From Microbacterium festucae (GTDB lineage Bacteria > Actinomycetota > Actinomycetes > Actinomycetales > Microbacteriaceae): a stretch of DNA of 64,000 nucleotides. The translations under genes were made by a program, and so were the position numbers. The notes below the pieces were generated by a model. That model saw only the letters and a program-made list of their open reading frames with translations, was not told the DNA's origin and did no database searches. Below are positions 27,055 to 40,953 of this stretch, piece by piece (position 1 is the first letter of the stretch; each line of letters begins with the position of its first letter). The stretch covers positions 310,001 to 374,000 of the forward strand of contig NZ_JAOEFC010000001.1 of the NCBI RefSeq assembly GCF_025421715.1, in the 5' to 3' direction.

Positions 27055-28056
27055 TCAGCGGAAGAAGGCCACGCCCAGGTCGGCGTGGTCCACGAAGACG
27101 CCGTCGACACCGGCATCCGCGATCAGCTGCCACTCGGCCTGCCAATGCCCGTGCGCCGCCTTGTCGCGCCCGCGGCGGAACTGCGGGAGCAGGAACCGGT
27201 TCTCGGGCCGGCAGGTCCAGGTGTACACCCGCAGCCCGCGCTCGTGCGCGGCCGCGACGAACGGCGCGGGACCGGTGGCGCGGCCGAGCTTGTCGGGCGC
27301 GAGGATCATCTTCTTGTCGACGCTGATGCCGTCGACCGCGCCCACGAGCGCGTCGAGGCCCGCCGCCGTGACGGCGTCGCGGTAGGGCGTCGGCCGCCCC
27401 TGGGCGACGAGGTCGTACGGCGCCCCGTCGGACTCGATGAGGTAGACGTACGTGCCGCGGATGCCGGTGGCCCGCAGCCCCGCCAGCACGGTGGCCTCGA
27501 ACGACTCGACCGTCAGCGGCAGCTCCCCCGCGCCCCAGCCGGCGGCGCGCAGCTCGGCGGCCAGCAGCCCCGCCACGTCGAAGCCCGCCTGAGCGAAGTA
27601 CGTCGCGTGCTTGATCTCGACCACCGCGCCGATCTCGCGGCCCTGGTCGAGCGAGGCCTGCCGCACCAGATCGAGCACGTCGCTCAGGCGCAGCACCGGC
27701 TGGGTGCCGTCGAAGGTCGCGCTGGAGGGGCGCACCTTCGGCAGGCGCTCCCGGCAGCGCAGCGTCGCCAGCTCGTCCCACGTGAAGTCCTCGGTGAACC
27801 AGCCGGTGTGCGCCGCGCCGTCGATGGTCTTCGTGGTGCGCCGGTCCGCGAACTCGGGGCGGTCGGCGACATCGGTCGTCGTGGAGATCTCGTTCTCGTG
27901 CCGCACCACCGCGACGGCATCGCGGGTGAACACGACGTCGGGTTCGACGGCATCCACCCCCATCGCCAGGGCGAGGTCGTACGACGAACGGGTGTGCTCG
28001 GGGCGGTACCCGGGCGCGCCGCGGTGACCGATCACGAGGGGGCGGCGGCGAGGCAT
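27055..28056 (-). CDS. glycerophosphodiester phosphodiesterase
   Basis: 333 residues with the GDPD TIM-barrel motifs: His11-Arg12 in VIGHRGAPG, Glu20 in YRPEHT, Glu38 and Asp40 in AVEPDVVFT, and His53 in VVRHENE. A family insertion (ISTTTDVADRPEFADRRTT) and the ending GVDGVFVDHADLGV are also normal. It hydrolyses glycerophosphodiesters to glycerol-3-phosphate and an alcohol. No signal peptide is visible, so it acts in the cytoplasm. TAGCCT is six bases upstream of the ATG. Confidence 0.95.
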   Translation of the reverse strand: MPRRRPLVIGHRGAPGYRPEHTRSSYDLALAMGVDAVEPDVVFTRDAVAVVRHENEISTTTDVADRPEFADRRTTKTIDGAAHTGWFTEDFTWDELATLRCRERLPKVRPSSATFDGTQPVLRLSDVLDLVRQASLDQGREIGAVVEIKHATYFAQAGFDVAGLLAAELRAAGWGAGELPLTVESFEATVLAGLRATGIRGTYVYLIESDGAPYDLVAQGRPTPYRDAVTAAGLDALVGAVDGISVDKKMILAPDKLGRATGPAPFVAAAHERGLRVYTWTCRPENRFLLPQFRRGRDKAAHGHWQAEWQLIADAGVDGVFVDHADLGVAFFR

Positions 28057-28137
28057 GCCCCCAGGCTACGGGCACGCCTCGGACGGGTTCATAGGGTGCT
28101 CACAGCGAGGTCCCGAGACCGGCGGAATGGCGTCCGG

Positions 28138-28143
28138 TACGCT
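28138..28143 (+). promoter_or_regulatory. candidate -10 element (TACGCT) of the Bax inhibitor-1 gene
   Basis: TACGCT lies 54 bases before the ATG at 28198, giving a short leader, unlike the many leaderless genes nearby. No good -35 is visible. Confidence 0.35.
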
Positions 28144-28197
28144 GGGATTCCGCACCATACCTGTTGCGGCACCCTTCGCATTGGAGCCCCGACCACC

Positions 28198-29100
28198 ATG
28201 GCCTCGAGCAACCCCGCTTTCAGCAACCCCGCGTTCCAGGAGCAGCGGCCCGGGCTGACCCCGCCGGCTGCCCAGACCCAGTTCGCCGCGACGTCGCACC
28301 AGGGCGTCGATGCCGCCGCCCAGGCACAGCTCGAGGGCGCGTACGCCGCCCCGGCCGCCGGTGCGGTGCAGACCGGCCGGATGACCGTCGAGGACACCGT
28401 CTTCAAGACCCTCGGCCTGTTCGCCGTGCTGCTGGTCACCGCCGTCGCCGGCTGGATCTGGACGATGTCGCCGGTGACCGCCGACAACCCCGCGCCCACG
28501 ATGATGCCGTGGATCATCGGCGCCCTCGGCGGGTTCGTCCTGTCGATGGTCGTCATCTTCACCTCGCGCAAGAAGATCCGTCCCGGCCTCATCCTCGGCT
28601 ACGCCGCCTTCGAGGGCCTGTTCGTCGGCGCCATCTCGGCCTACTTCGAGTTCATCTGGCCCGGCATCGTGCTGCAGGCCACCCTCGCGACCCTGTCGGT
28701 CGTCGGTGTGACCCTGGCCCTGTTCGCCAGCGGCAAGGTGCGCGCCTCGAAGAAGGCCACCAAGATCTTCATGATCGCGATGCTCGGCTACCTCGTGTTC
28801 TCGCTCATCAACGTCGTCATGATGATGTTCGGCGCCTTCGGCCCCGACAGCGGCGGCCCGTTCGGCATGCTGTCCAACGTCAAGATCGCCGGCATCCCGC
28901 TGGGCCTCATCATCGGTGTGCTCGTGGTCATCATGGCCGCCTACTCGCTGGTGCTCGACTTCGACTCGATCCAGCAGGGTGTGCGCAACGGCGCCCCGCG
29001 CCAGTACGCCTGGATGGGCGCCTTCGGCATCATGGTCACCGTCGTCTGGCTCTACATCGAGATCCTCCGCATCATCGCGATCCTGCGCGGCAACAACTGA
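28198..29100 (+). CDS. Bax inhibitor-1/YccA family membrane protein
   Basis: A 300-residue protein. A Gln/Ala/Pro-rich N-terminal tail of about 60 residues begins with a short repeat (SNPAFSNPAFQ). Seven helices follow with BI-1 features such as GYAAFEGLFVGAISAYFE and VLDFDSIQQGVRNGAPRQYAW. The acidic pairs in the last two helices match the pore/pH-sensor region of the family. The role in bacteria is probably ion (Ca2+) leak or membrane stress tolerance. A UUCG-loop terminator follows directly. Confidence 0.94.
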   Translation: MASSNPAFSNPAFQEQRPGLTPPAAQTQFAATSHQGVDAAAQAQLEGAYAAPAAGAVQTGRMTVEDTVFKTLGLFAVLLVTAVAGWIWTMSPVTADNPAPTMMPWIIGALGGFVLSMVVIFTSRKKIRPGLILGYAAFEGLFVGAISAYFEFIWPGIVLQATLATLSVVGVTLALFASGKVRASKKATKIFMIAMLGYLVFSLINVVMMMFGAFGPDSGGPFGMLSNVKIAGIPLGLIIGVLVVIMAAYSLVLDFDSIQQGVRNGAPRQYAWMGAFGIMVTVVWLYIEILRIIAILRGNN

Positions 29101-29119
29101 CCGCGCCCCGTCGCTGACA

Positions 29120-29145
29120 GGCCCGTCCGGTTCGCCGGGCGGGCC
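29120..29145 (+). terminator. intrinsic terminator with TTCG loop
   Basis: GGCCCGTCCGG pairs with CCGGGCGGGCC (one G-T pair) around TTCG and is followed by TTTCG. It sits 20 bases after the Bax inhibitor-1 stop. Confidence 0.9.
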
Positions 29146-29181
29146 TTTCGCTTGCCCGCGGCGGTGGGGCCCCGCGCCACG

Positions 29182-29258
29182 GGCGCATAACTCAGGCAGA
29201 TCGGGCCGCTCGGGGCCGAGTGGGCGCGGCAGGGCGGATTCTGCCTGAGTTATGCGCC
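29182..29258. repeat. inverted repeat with perfect 19-bp arms
   Basis: GGCGCATAACTCAGGCAGA at 29182-29200 and its exact reverse complement at 29240-29258 flank a 39-base GC-rich spacer. The arms are AT-richer than the surroundings and unrelated to the 57-bp palindrome family. This is probably a small dispersed intergenic element. It lies in the 356-base gap between the Bax inhibitor-1 and guaA genes. Confidence 0.9.
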
Positions 29259-29357
29259 GTGGCGCGCGGGCGACCGGGGCCGCAGGGCGCCGTGGCGCGC
29301 GGGCGACCGGGGCCGCAGGGCGCCGTGGCGCGCGGGCGACCGGGGCCGCGGGGCGCC
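29259..29357. repeat. three tandem 33-bp repeats
   Basis: Units at 29259-29291, 29292-29324 and 29325-29357 begin GTGGCGCGCGGGCGACCG and end GGGCGCC, with a single base change in the third. A partial fourth copy follows. They directly abut the right arm of the inverted repeat. Read in frame they give an 11-residue repeat, but no gene signals support translation. Confidence 0.9.
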
Positions 29358-29420
29358 GTGGCGCCCCGGCACCAGCACCGACGACCGGCACGACGCGACC
29401 GGCCACGGCCCGGAAACGAC

Positions 29421-29449
29421 GGATGCCGGGGCGCAGGGCCCCGGCATCC
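29421..29449. terminator. terminator downstream of guaA
   Basis: GGATGCCGGGGC pairs perfectly with GCCCCGGCATCC across five bases, eight bases past the guaA stop on the minus strand. Confidence 0.85.
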
Positions 29450-29456
29450 GGTCAGT

Positions 29457-31036
<1,580 letters not shown>

Positions 31037-31040
<4 letters not shown>

Positions 31041-31525
31041 CGCTTGTTCTCCGTGGGGATCTCGTGGGTCAGGGAAGAGTGCTCGGAACGCGAGTGCAGC
31101 TCGTCGGCTTCGCGCTGGGCGAGGTAGGCCTTCACCTCGCGGCCCACGCGCGCCTCCATGAAGAACGACAGCAGCGGCACGATGCCGCCGAGGGCGAGCA
31201 TGATGAAGCGCACGAAGTCCCAGCGCATGAGGCTCCACACGCGGAAGCACGCGAAGAGGTAGACGACGTAGAACCAGCCGTGGGCGATGAGGATGCCGAG
31301 GCTGAGGTTCACGCCGTCGCCGGTGGACTCGCCGAAGGCGTCGACCTGGGCGAACCAGAGGAAGCCGCCCGAGCCGCCGAGGAACAGCTCGTACTGGAAG
31401 GCGTACTTGATGAGCATCTCGGCGCAGAGCAGGAGCAGCATGACGCCGGTGATCACCGAGGCGATCTGATAGAACCGAAGCGCGCCGCGGATCGCCGGGA
31501 AGCTGGCGAGCTTGGGCTGGGGCAT
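31037..31525 (-). CDS. DUF3817 domain-containing membrane protein
   Basis: A 162-residue protein with three or four helices. [20 protein letters not shown] and [20 protein letters not shown] are the characteristic DUF3817 segments. The family is typically encoded next to guaA or SURF1 in actinobacteria, and its function is unknown. The ATG at 31525 has TAGACT seven bases upstream. Its stop overlaps the guaA start by four bases, so it probably leads the guaA transcript. Confidence 0.92.
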
Positions 31526-31535
31526 GCCCTTCAGT

Positions 31536-32384
31536 CTAGTTGCCGGGCGGCGGGCCCCCGGCCGCGGCGGCACGCTCCTCGAAGGCCTCGACCTCCTTCT
31601 CGTGCGCGTCGCGCGCGAGCCGGTACCACATGTAGAACGCGAACCCGGCGAAGATCGCCCACTCGATGGCGTAGAAGATGTTCAGCCAGTTGACGCTCGA
31701 GCGCTCGTTGGGCGCGGGCGAGTGGATGGCCTCGAGCCCGCCGAACGCCTCGGCGCTGGTGAGGTACGACCGGTAGACGTCGAGGCCCTCGATGTCGTGC
31801 CAGGTGCTCAGCAGAGCCGCCGGCGACATGCGGGTCATCTCGTCGGGGTCATCGCGCGGCGGCAGCGCCGGACCCTCGTCCGAGATGATGCGCCCGGTGA
31901 GGGCGACCTCCTGCGGCGGGTCTGCCGAGAGGGCGGATGCCACGGCGTCGGCGCGCGCGCGGTCGCCGGTCCACCCGACGGCCACGGCCAGGGCGGTGGG
32001 GGCGGCGGCGTCTGCCACGCGCAGCTGCCCGACGACCCAGTAGCCCTCGACGCCGTCGTTGAAGCGCGAGGACACGACACCGAAGTCGTCGGCGACGAAC
32101 GAACCGGTGACCTCGACCCGCTGCCCCACGAGCGGCTCGGCGAGGTACTCGCCCGGCTCGGTGACATCGGCGAGGGGGCGCACCGACTCGGTGGCGCCGG
32201 CGGCCGGCGGGTCGGTGTCGATCGCGCTGGAGAGCTGCCACTGGCCGAGCCAGGCGAACACGGCGGCCACCGCGAGCGCGAAGACGAGCATGCCGATCCA
32301 CCAGGGGCGCAGCATGACCTCACGCAGCGTCGGCGGGAACTCGTCCTGCCCGGCTGCGGCCGTCGGTTCGCTCACGGTACTCAC
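31536..32384 (-). CDS. SURF1 family protein
   Basis: 282 residues with the SURF1 plan. One helix lies near residue 25 (PWWIGMLVFALAVAAVFAWLGQWQLS) and one near the end (NIFYAIEWAIFAGFAFYMWYR), with a beta-rich external domain between (RVEVTGSFV, YWVVGQLRV). SURF1 proteins help assemble haem-copper cytochrome oxidase. The final 30 residues are charged and Pro/Gly-rich. The GTG at 32384 overlaps the guaB3 stop (GTGA). Another in-frame GTG at 32375 is possible. Confidence 0.93.
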   Translation of the reverse strand: MSTVSEPTAAAGQDEFPPTLREVMLRPWWIGMLVFALAVAAVFAWLGQWQLSSAIDTDPPAAGATESVRPLADVTEPGEYLAEPLVGQRVEVTGSFVADDFGVVSSRFNDGVEGYWVVGQLRVADAAAPTALAVAVGWTGDRARADAVASALSADPPQEVALTGRIISDEGPALPPRDDPDEMTRMSPAALLSTWHDIEGLDVYRSYLTSAEAFGGLEAIHSPAPNERSSVNWLNIFYAIEWAIFAGFAFYMWYRLARDAHEKEVEAFEERAAAAGGPPPGN

Positions 32385-33502
32385 ACGTCGTAGGGCGCGA
32401 CGACGACCTCGACGCGCTGGAACTCCTTGAGATCCGAGTAGCCGGTGGTCGCCATCGACTTGCGGAGCGCGCCGATGAGGTTGGCGGTGCCGTCGGCGAC
32501 GGGCGCCGGGCCGTAGAGGATCTCCTCGAGCGGGGCGACCTGGCCGACCTCGACGCGCTTGCCGCGCGGGAGCCGCGCGTGGTGCGCCTCGGGGCCCCAG
32601 TGGAAGCCGCGGCCGGGCGCGTCGGTGGCGCGGGCCAGCGCGACGCCGAGCATCACGGCATCCGCGCCCATCGCCAGGGCCTTCACGATGTCGCCGGATG
32701 TGCCCACACCGCCGTCGGCGATGACATGCACGTAGCGTCCGCCCGACTCGTCGAGGTAGTCGCGGCGGGCGCCGGCGACGTCGGCGACCGCGGTGGCCAT
32801 GGGCGCGTGGACGCCGAGGGTGGCGCGGGTGGTCGAGGCCGCTCCCCCGCCGAAGCCGACGAGCACGCCGGCCGCGCCGGTGCGCATGAGGTGGAGGGCC
32901 GCGGTGTAGGTGGACGCACCGCCGACGATGACGGGGACGTCGAGGTCGTAGATGAACTTCTTGAGGTTCAGCGGGGCGGCATCGCTGGAGACGTGCTCGG
33001 CCGAGACGGTCGTGCCGCGGATGACGAACAGGTCGACGCCGGCGGCCACGACGGTCTCGTAGAGCTCCTGCGTGCGCTGCGGGGTGAGCGCGCCGGCGAC
33101 GGTGACCCCGGCGGCGCGGATCTCGGCCAGGCGGGCCGAGACGAGCTCGGGCTTGATCGGCTCGGCATAGAGCTCCTGCATGCGCCGGGTCGCCTGGTCG
33201 GCGGGCAGGCCCGCGATCTCGGCGAGGTGCGGCGACGGGTCTTCGTAGCGGGTCCACACGCCCTCGAGGTCGAGCACGCCCAGCCCGCCGAGCTGCCCGA
33301 GCATGATCGCCGTCGTGGGACTCATGACCGAGTCCATGGGGGCGCCGAGCACCGGGATCTCGAAACCGTAGGCGTCGATCGACCACGCGGTCGAGACGTC
33401 TTCGGGGTTGCGCGTGCGCCGGGAGGGCACGACCGCGATGTCGTCGAATGCGAACGCGCGGCGGGCGCGCTTGGCGCGGCCGATCTCGATCTCCATGCTC
33501 AC
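32381..33502 (-). CDS. guaB3: GuaB3 family IMP dehydrogenase-related protein
   Basis: The 373-residue TIM-barrel protein of the actinobacterial GuaB3 type has no CBS domains. ARRAFAFDDIAVVPSRRTRN, VLGAPMDSVMSPTTAIMLG and VHVIADGGVGTSGDIVKAL are shared with IMP dehydrogenases and GMP reductases. Where IMPDH carries the catalytic GSxCxTR loop, this protein reads FVIRGTTVSAEHVSS with no Cys, so it may not be a standard IMPDH. A GMP-reductase-like activity has been reported for a cyanobacterial GuaB3. The GTG start at 33502 has TAGGCT six bases upstream. Confidence 0.93.
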   Translation of the reverse strand: MSMEIEIGRAKRARRAFAFDDIAVVPSRRTRNPEDVSTAWSIDAYGFEIPVLGAPMDSVMSPTTAIMLGQLGGLGVLDLEGVWTRYEDPSPHLAEIAGLPADQATRRMQELYAEPIKPELVSARLAEIRAAGVTVAGALTPQRTQELYETVVAAGVDLFVIRGTTVSAEHVSSDAAPLNLKKFIYDLDVPVIVGGASTYTAALHLMRTGAAGVLVGFGGGAASTTRATLGVHAPMATAVADVAGARRDYLDESGGRYVHVIADGGVGTSGDIVKALAMGADAVMLGVALARATDAPGRGFHWGPEAHHARLPRGKRVEVGQVAPLEEILYGPAPVADGTANLIGALRKSMATTGYSDLKEFQRVEVVVAPYDV

Positions 33503-33552
33503 AGGCCCAGCCTACCCGGGGTCGACTCCACGGCATCCGCCCGCCGGGGCGC

Positions 33553-35103
<1,551 letters not shown>

Positions 35104-35264
35104 AGCGGCGCGGGCCCCGATTCATTCCGGGGCGGGGGCTCCCCGTGATCGGAAACACGCGACTTCCGCCCGGAAACAAAACCGACACATTACGCTCGTA
35201 CCGTCGTCAATCAATGTCGATGCGACCGCACCACCCGATAGGTGCGCCCTGACTGGAGGAACCG

Positions 35265-36623
35265 TTGAGTCCCACGACCGTCGCTGCACCCCGGCCACTG
35301 CGCTGGACCGTGCTGCTACTGGGCGCCCTGCTGGCGGCTGTTCTGCTGATATCCGGCAGTCCGCTCGCAGCTCACGCCGCCGCACCCGACACTCCCGGCG
35401 CTGACCAGGAGCAGACCGACTTCTACTTCGGCGGTGTCATCACCAACGCCGAGAAGCCCGTTCCCGACGTGACCGTCTCGGTCACCGGCAACGGCTTCGA
35501 CGCCGAGACGGTGACCGACGCCGACGGCCGCTGGCGGCTGTACGTCCCCGAGAAGGAGACCTACACGCTCATCGTCGACGAGTCGACGCTGCCCGAGGGC
35601 GTCATCGTCGACCCGGCGCAGCTGCCCGAGGGCCTGCAGCCCAAGTCGGGCACGACCGGGGAGTTCGAGGTCGAGTTCGGCCTGACGAGCACCAAGATCG
35701 TGAACCTGTTCCTCGGCGCCGGCGAACGGGTCACCCAGTCCTTCGTCGACCAGCTGGCGGTGCGCCTGGTCAACGGCCTGAACTTCGGCCTGCTGCTCGC
35801 CCTGGCCGCGATGGGCGCCGCGCTCATCTACGGCACCACGGGCCTGTCGAACTTCGCCCACGGCGAGATGGTCACGTGGGGCGCGCTGGTGGCCCTGGTG
35901 TTCTCCACCATGTGGACCCTGCCGCTGTGGCTCGGCATCACCGCCGCGGTGCTGGGCGGGGCGGCCCTGGGCCTGGCGATGGATGCCGGACTCTGGCGAC
36001 CCCTGCGCCGACGGGGCCTGGGCGTCGTGCAGCTGATGATCGTCAGCATCGGCCTCTCGCTGGCCCTGCGCTACACGTACCAGTTCTTCATCGGTGGCAA
36101 GACCTACCAGCTGCCCGGCGCCAGCCCCGCGCCCATCCAGTTCGGGCCCATCCAGCTGTCGTACATCGACCTGGTGAGCATGGCGGTGAGCATCGTCGTG
36201 ATCGTCGCGGTGGCGTTCTTCCTGCTGCGCACCCGCATCGGCAAGGCCACGCGCGCCATCTCCGACAATCCGCAGCTGGCCTCGGCATCCGGCATCAACG
36301 TCGACCGCGTCGTGCGGATCGTCTGGGTGCTCGCCGGCGCACTGGCCGCCATCTCGGGTGTGCTGTGGGCCTACTTCCGCCCGGGTGTGCGCTGGGACAT
36401 GGGCACGCAGATGCTGCTGCTCATCTTCGCCGCCATCACCCTCGGCGGACTCGGCACCGCCTTCGGGGCGCTGCTGGGCTCGCTGATCGTCGGCGTGGTC
36501 GTGGAGACCTCCACCCTGTGGATCCCCTCCGACCTCAAGTACGCGGGCGCCCTGGTCGTGCTCATCCTGATCCTCCTGGTGAGACCGCAGGGTCTGCTGG
36601 GTCGCAAAGAAAGGCTCGGGTGA
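35265..36623 (+). CDS. livH: branched-chain amino acid ABC transporter permease LivH with exported N-terminal domain
   Basis: The 452-residue protein is longer than the usual 290-300. Residues 1-39 look like a signal peptide (LLLGALLAAVLLISGSPLAAHA). Residues about 52-130 form a CNA-B/carboxypeptidase-regulatory-like beta domain (FYFGGVITNAEKPVPDVTVS, DADGRWRLYVPEKETYTL). The LivH permease then begins at about 165 (LVNGLNFGLLLALAAMGAALI, IYGTTGLSNFAHGEMVTWGA). The TTG start is supported by GGAGGA four bases upstream and by the signal peptide that follows. It heads a four-gene operon for leucine/isoleucine/valine-type uptake; the substrate could also be urea or amides. Confidence 0.92.
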   Translation: MSPTTVAAPRPLRWTVLLLGALLAAVLLISGSPLAAHAAAPDTPGADQEQTDFYFGGVITNAEKPVPDVTVSVTGNGFDAETVTDADGRWRLYVPEKETYTLIVDESTLPEGVIVDPAQLPEGLQPKSGTTGEFEVEFGLTSTKIVNLFLGAGERVTQSFVDQLAVRLVNGLNFGLLLALAAMGAALIYGTTGLSNFAHGEMVTWGALVALVFSTMWTLPLWLGITAAVLGGAALGLAMDAGLWRPLRRRGLGVVQLMIVSIGLSLALRYTYQFFIGGKTYQLPGASPAPIQFGPIQLSYIDLVSMAVSIVVIVAVAFFLLRTRIGKATRAISDNPQLASASGINVDRVVRIVWVLAGALAAISGVLWAYFRPGVRWDMGTQMLLLIFAAITLGGLGTAFGALLGSLIVGVVVETSTLWIPSDLKYAGALVVLILILLVRPQGLLGRKERLG

Positions 36624-37607
36624 CCGCCATGGATTGGGGTGCCATCCTCTCCAACACGCTCGGCTACATCCTGAGCCCCGTCACCATCGCGTACGCGCTG
36701 GCGGCCACCGGCCTGGCCGTGCACTTCGGCTATGCGGGCCTGCTGAACTTCGGCATGGCCGGGTTCATGGCCCTGGGCGCCTACGGGTACGCCATCTCGG
36801 TGCTGACCTTCGGTCTGCCGTGGTACCTGGCCATGCTGGTCGGCCTCGCGCTGGCGGCAGTGTTCGCGATCATCCTCGGTGTGCCGACCCTGCGCCTGCG
36901 CGCCGACTACCTCGCCATCGTGACGATCGCCGCTGCCGAGATCGTGCGTCTGCTGTTCACGACCCAGGTCTTCGACGAGTGGACCAACTCGGCCGACGGC
37001 CTCGGCAACTACAACGGCTCGTTCCAGTCGTCCAACCCCTTCCCCGTGCTGCCGCGCGGCGAGCGGTACGGCTGGGGGCCGTGGACCTTCACGGCGCAGC
37101 AGCTGTGGGTGGTCGTGTTCGGCCTGATCGTGCTGGCGCTGTCGCTGTTCGTCGTCTGGGCGCTCATGCGCAGCCCGTGGGGCCGCGTGCTCAAGGGCAT
37201 CCGTGAAGACGAAGACGCCGTGCGCTCGCTCGGCAAGAACGTGTTCGCCTACAAGATGCAGGCGCTCGTCGTCGGCGGTGTGATCGGCGCGCTCGGCGGC
37301 ATCGTCTACGTGCTGCCCTCGGCGGTCATCCCGTCGAGCTACACGACGGCGCTGACCTTCTTCCTGTGGACGATCCTCCTGCTGGGTGGCGCGTCGACGA
37401 TCTTCGGTCCGTCGCTGGGCGCGGTCATCTTCTGGATGGTCATGGCCCTGCTCGGCAACCTCCTGCCCGAGATGGCCAAGGAGGGCTGGCTGCCGATGAC
37501 CGACATCCAGGCCGGCACGCTGCGCTACATCCTCGTGGGCGTCGCGCTCATGCTCCTCGTGATCTTCAGGCCGCAGGGAATCCTCGGCGACAAGAGGGAG
37601 ATGACCT

Positions 37608-37618
<11 letters not shown>
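36620..37618 (+). CDS. livM: branched-chain amino acid ABC transporter permease LivM
   Basis: A 332-residue permease with about nine helices. The LivM signature GYAGLLNFGMAGFMALGAYG lies near residue 35 and the EAA-like loop RVLKGIREDEDAVRSLGKNV near 195. The GTG at 36620 overlaps the livH stop (GTGA); an internal ATG at 36629 is the alternative. It pairs with LivH to form the membrane channel. Confidence 0.94.
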
Positions 37619-39412
<1,794 letters not shown>

Positions 39413-39426
39413 CGCCCCGCACCCAC

Positions 39427-39470
39427 CGCGAAAGGGGGCGGATGCCGATCGGCATCCGCCCCCTTTCGCG
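39427..39470. terminator. terminator with perfect 20-bp stem after livF
   Basis: Bases 39427-39446 pair without mismatch with 39451-39470 around GATC. The inner part is GGATGCC/GGCATCC and the outer part CGCGAAAGGGGG. Confidence 0.95.
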
Positions 39471-39523
39471 TGCCCCCGCACTCCTTTATTAGGGGCGCCA
39501 TGACGCCGCGCAGGGGGTACGGA

Positions 39524-39556
39524 GAAGGGCCCCGGAGCGATGCTCCGGGGCCCTTC
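39524..39556. terminator. terminator downstream of the binding-protein gene
   Basis: GAAGGGCCCCGGAGC (39524-39538) pairs perfectly with 39542-39556 around GAT. It lies 30 bases past the stop of the minus-strand binding-protein gene. Between the two terminators is ordinary sequence including one CCCCTAA word (minus strand, about 39489). Confidence 0.92.
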
Positions 39557-39585
39557 GTGCGATCAGACGATCAGCTGGTCAGAGA

Positions 39586-40851
39586 TCAGCGGGTGTCGAC
39601 GCGGGTGTGGGTGTTGTCGGCACCGAACTCGAAGATACCGATCGACGCCTGGGTCGGGTCGCCGTTCTCGTCGAACGTGACCGGGCCCGAGTAGCCGTCG
39701 TAGTCGGCGACGCCGCCCTCGAGGATGATGTCGGCGCACTCCGCGAACGAGGTGCACTTCGTGCCGTCACCCGAGCCGCCGGAGACTTCCTGCAGCTTGG
39801 TGGCGATGTCGGCACCCGTGGTCGACTGGGCCGCGAGCGAGGCCAGCGCGAGCAGGATGACGGCGTCGTACGACTCGGCCGAGTACGAGTAGTCCTCGAG
39901 CTCGGAGTTGCCGCCGGCGGTCCAGGCGTCGTTCAGACGCTGCTGGAAGTCGTCCTCGAGCACCGGACCGGGCGTGGTGCCCTTGGCGCCCTCGAGCGAG
40001 ACCGACACGTCGGCACCCCACTGCTTGAGGTTGCCGTCGACGAGGTAGAAGCTCGAGGCCGGGATGCCCGCGTTCACCAGCAGCGGCGCGATGGTCGCGA
40101 ACTGGTCGAACGTGATGAGCACGACCGCGTCGGGCTTGGCAGCGGCGATCTGCGCGACCTGCGCGTCGAACGAGCTGTCACCGTCGTTGTAGGACGCCTC
40201 GGCGACGACCGAACCACCGGTCGACTCGAAGACCTCCTTGACGACACCGAACAGGCCGGTGCCGTAGGCGTCGTTCTGGTAGATGATGCCGACGTTCTTG
40301 TGGCCGTCCTCTGCGATGAGGTTGCCGAGCACCTCGCCCTGGAGCAGGTCGCTCGGGGCGGTGCGCCAGTAGAGGTCCTCGTCTTCCCAGGTGGTGAAGT
40401 CGGGCGAGGTGTTGGCGGGCGAGAAGGTGATGATGCCGGCCGCGACGTTGGAGTCGAGGAAGAGCTTCGTCACACCCGAGGCGGCGGCGCCGATCATGGC
40501 CGAGACGCCCTCGCTCTGCAGCTTCGGGACCGTGGTCTCGAAGGCCTTGTTGTCGGCATCGCCCGAGTCGCCCGGGGTGAAGTCGACCGTGATGCCCTTG
40601 GCTGCTTCGTTGACCTCGTTGACACCGAGGAGCACGCCGGCTTCCTCGGGCGGGCCGAGGAAGGCGAGGCTGCCGGTCTGGGGCAGCACACTGCCGATCT
40701 TGAGGGTCAGGTCCTCGGTGGGGGCGCTCGACGTAGTCGGCTCCGAGGTCGTCCCGCCGCCGGCGCAGCCGGCGAGTAGGACGGCGCTGACAGCTGCCAC
40801 GGCGATACCGCCGACGACCTTGCCCGCACCTGAACGCGTGAAGACGCTCAT
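39586..40851 (-). CDS. livK: branched-chain amino acid ABC transporter substrate-binding protein
   Basis: A 421-residue type I periplasmic-binding lipoprotein. The signal peptide ends in the lipobox LLAGC (Cys about 29), followed by a Thr/Ser/Pro linker. LTLKIGSVLPQTGSLAFLG is the classic LivK start. SGVTKLFLDSNVAAGIITFSPANTSP and VGIIYQNDAYGTGLFG follow. A Cys pair (TKCTSFAECADII) may form a disulfide. AAGGAG lies before the ATG. The gene converges on the livHMGF operon rather than being part of it. Confidence 0.94.
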   Translation of the reverse strand: MSVFTRSGAGKVVGGIAVAAVSAVLLAGCAGGGTTSEPTTSSAPTEDLTLKIGSVLPQTGSLAFLGPPEEAGVLLGVNEVNEAAKGITVDFTPGDSGDADNKAFETTVPKLQSEGVSAMIGAAASGVTKLFLDSNVAAGIITFSPANTSPDFTTWEDEDLYWRTAPSDLLQGEVLGNLIAEDGHKNVGIIYQNDAYGTGLFGVVKEVFESTGGSVVAEASYNDGDSSFDAQVAQIAAAKPDAVVLITFDQFATIAPLLVNAGIPASSFYLVDGNLKQWGADVSVSLEGAKGTTPGPVLEDDFQQRLNDAWTAGGNSELEDYSYSAESYDAVILLALASLAAQSTTGADIATKLQEVSGGSGDGTKCTSFAECADIILEGGVADYDGYSGPVTFDENGDPTQASIGIFEFGADNTHTRVDTR

Positions 40852-40953
40852 ATTGCTCCTTGCTGTGGATGAACAGGACGACCTCGGGTGCCGTCCTAGT
40901 GCGTCAAACCTAATCGCAGCGTGATCTCGCGAATGTTGCGGCTCGTTAACGAT

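Noticed and set aside
26041..28197. Long N-terminal extension of the Bax inhibitor-1 frame
   Set aside because: It runs antisense through the ABC ATPase and phosphodiesterase genes. The ATG at 28198 fits the family and has a promoter-like element upstream.
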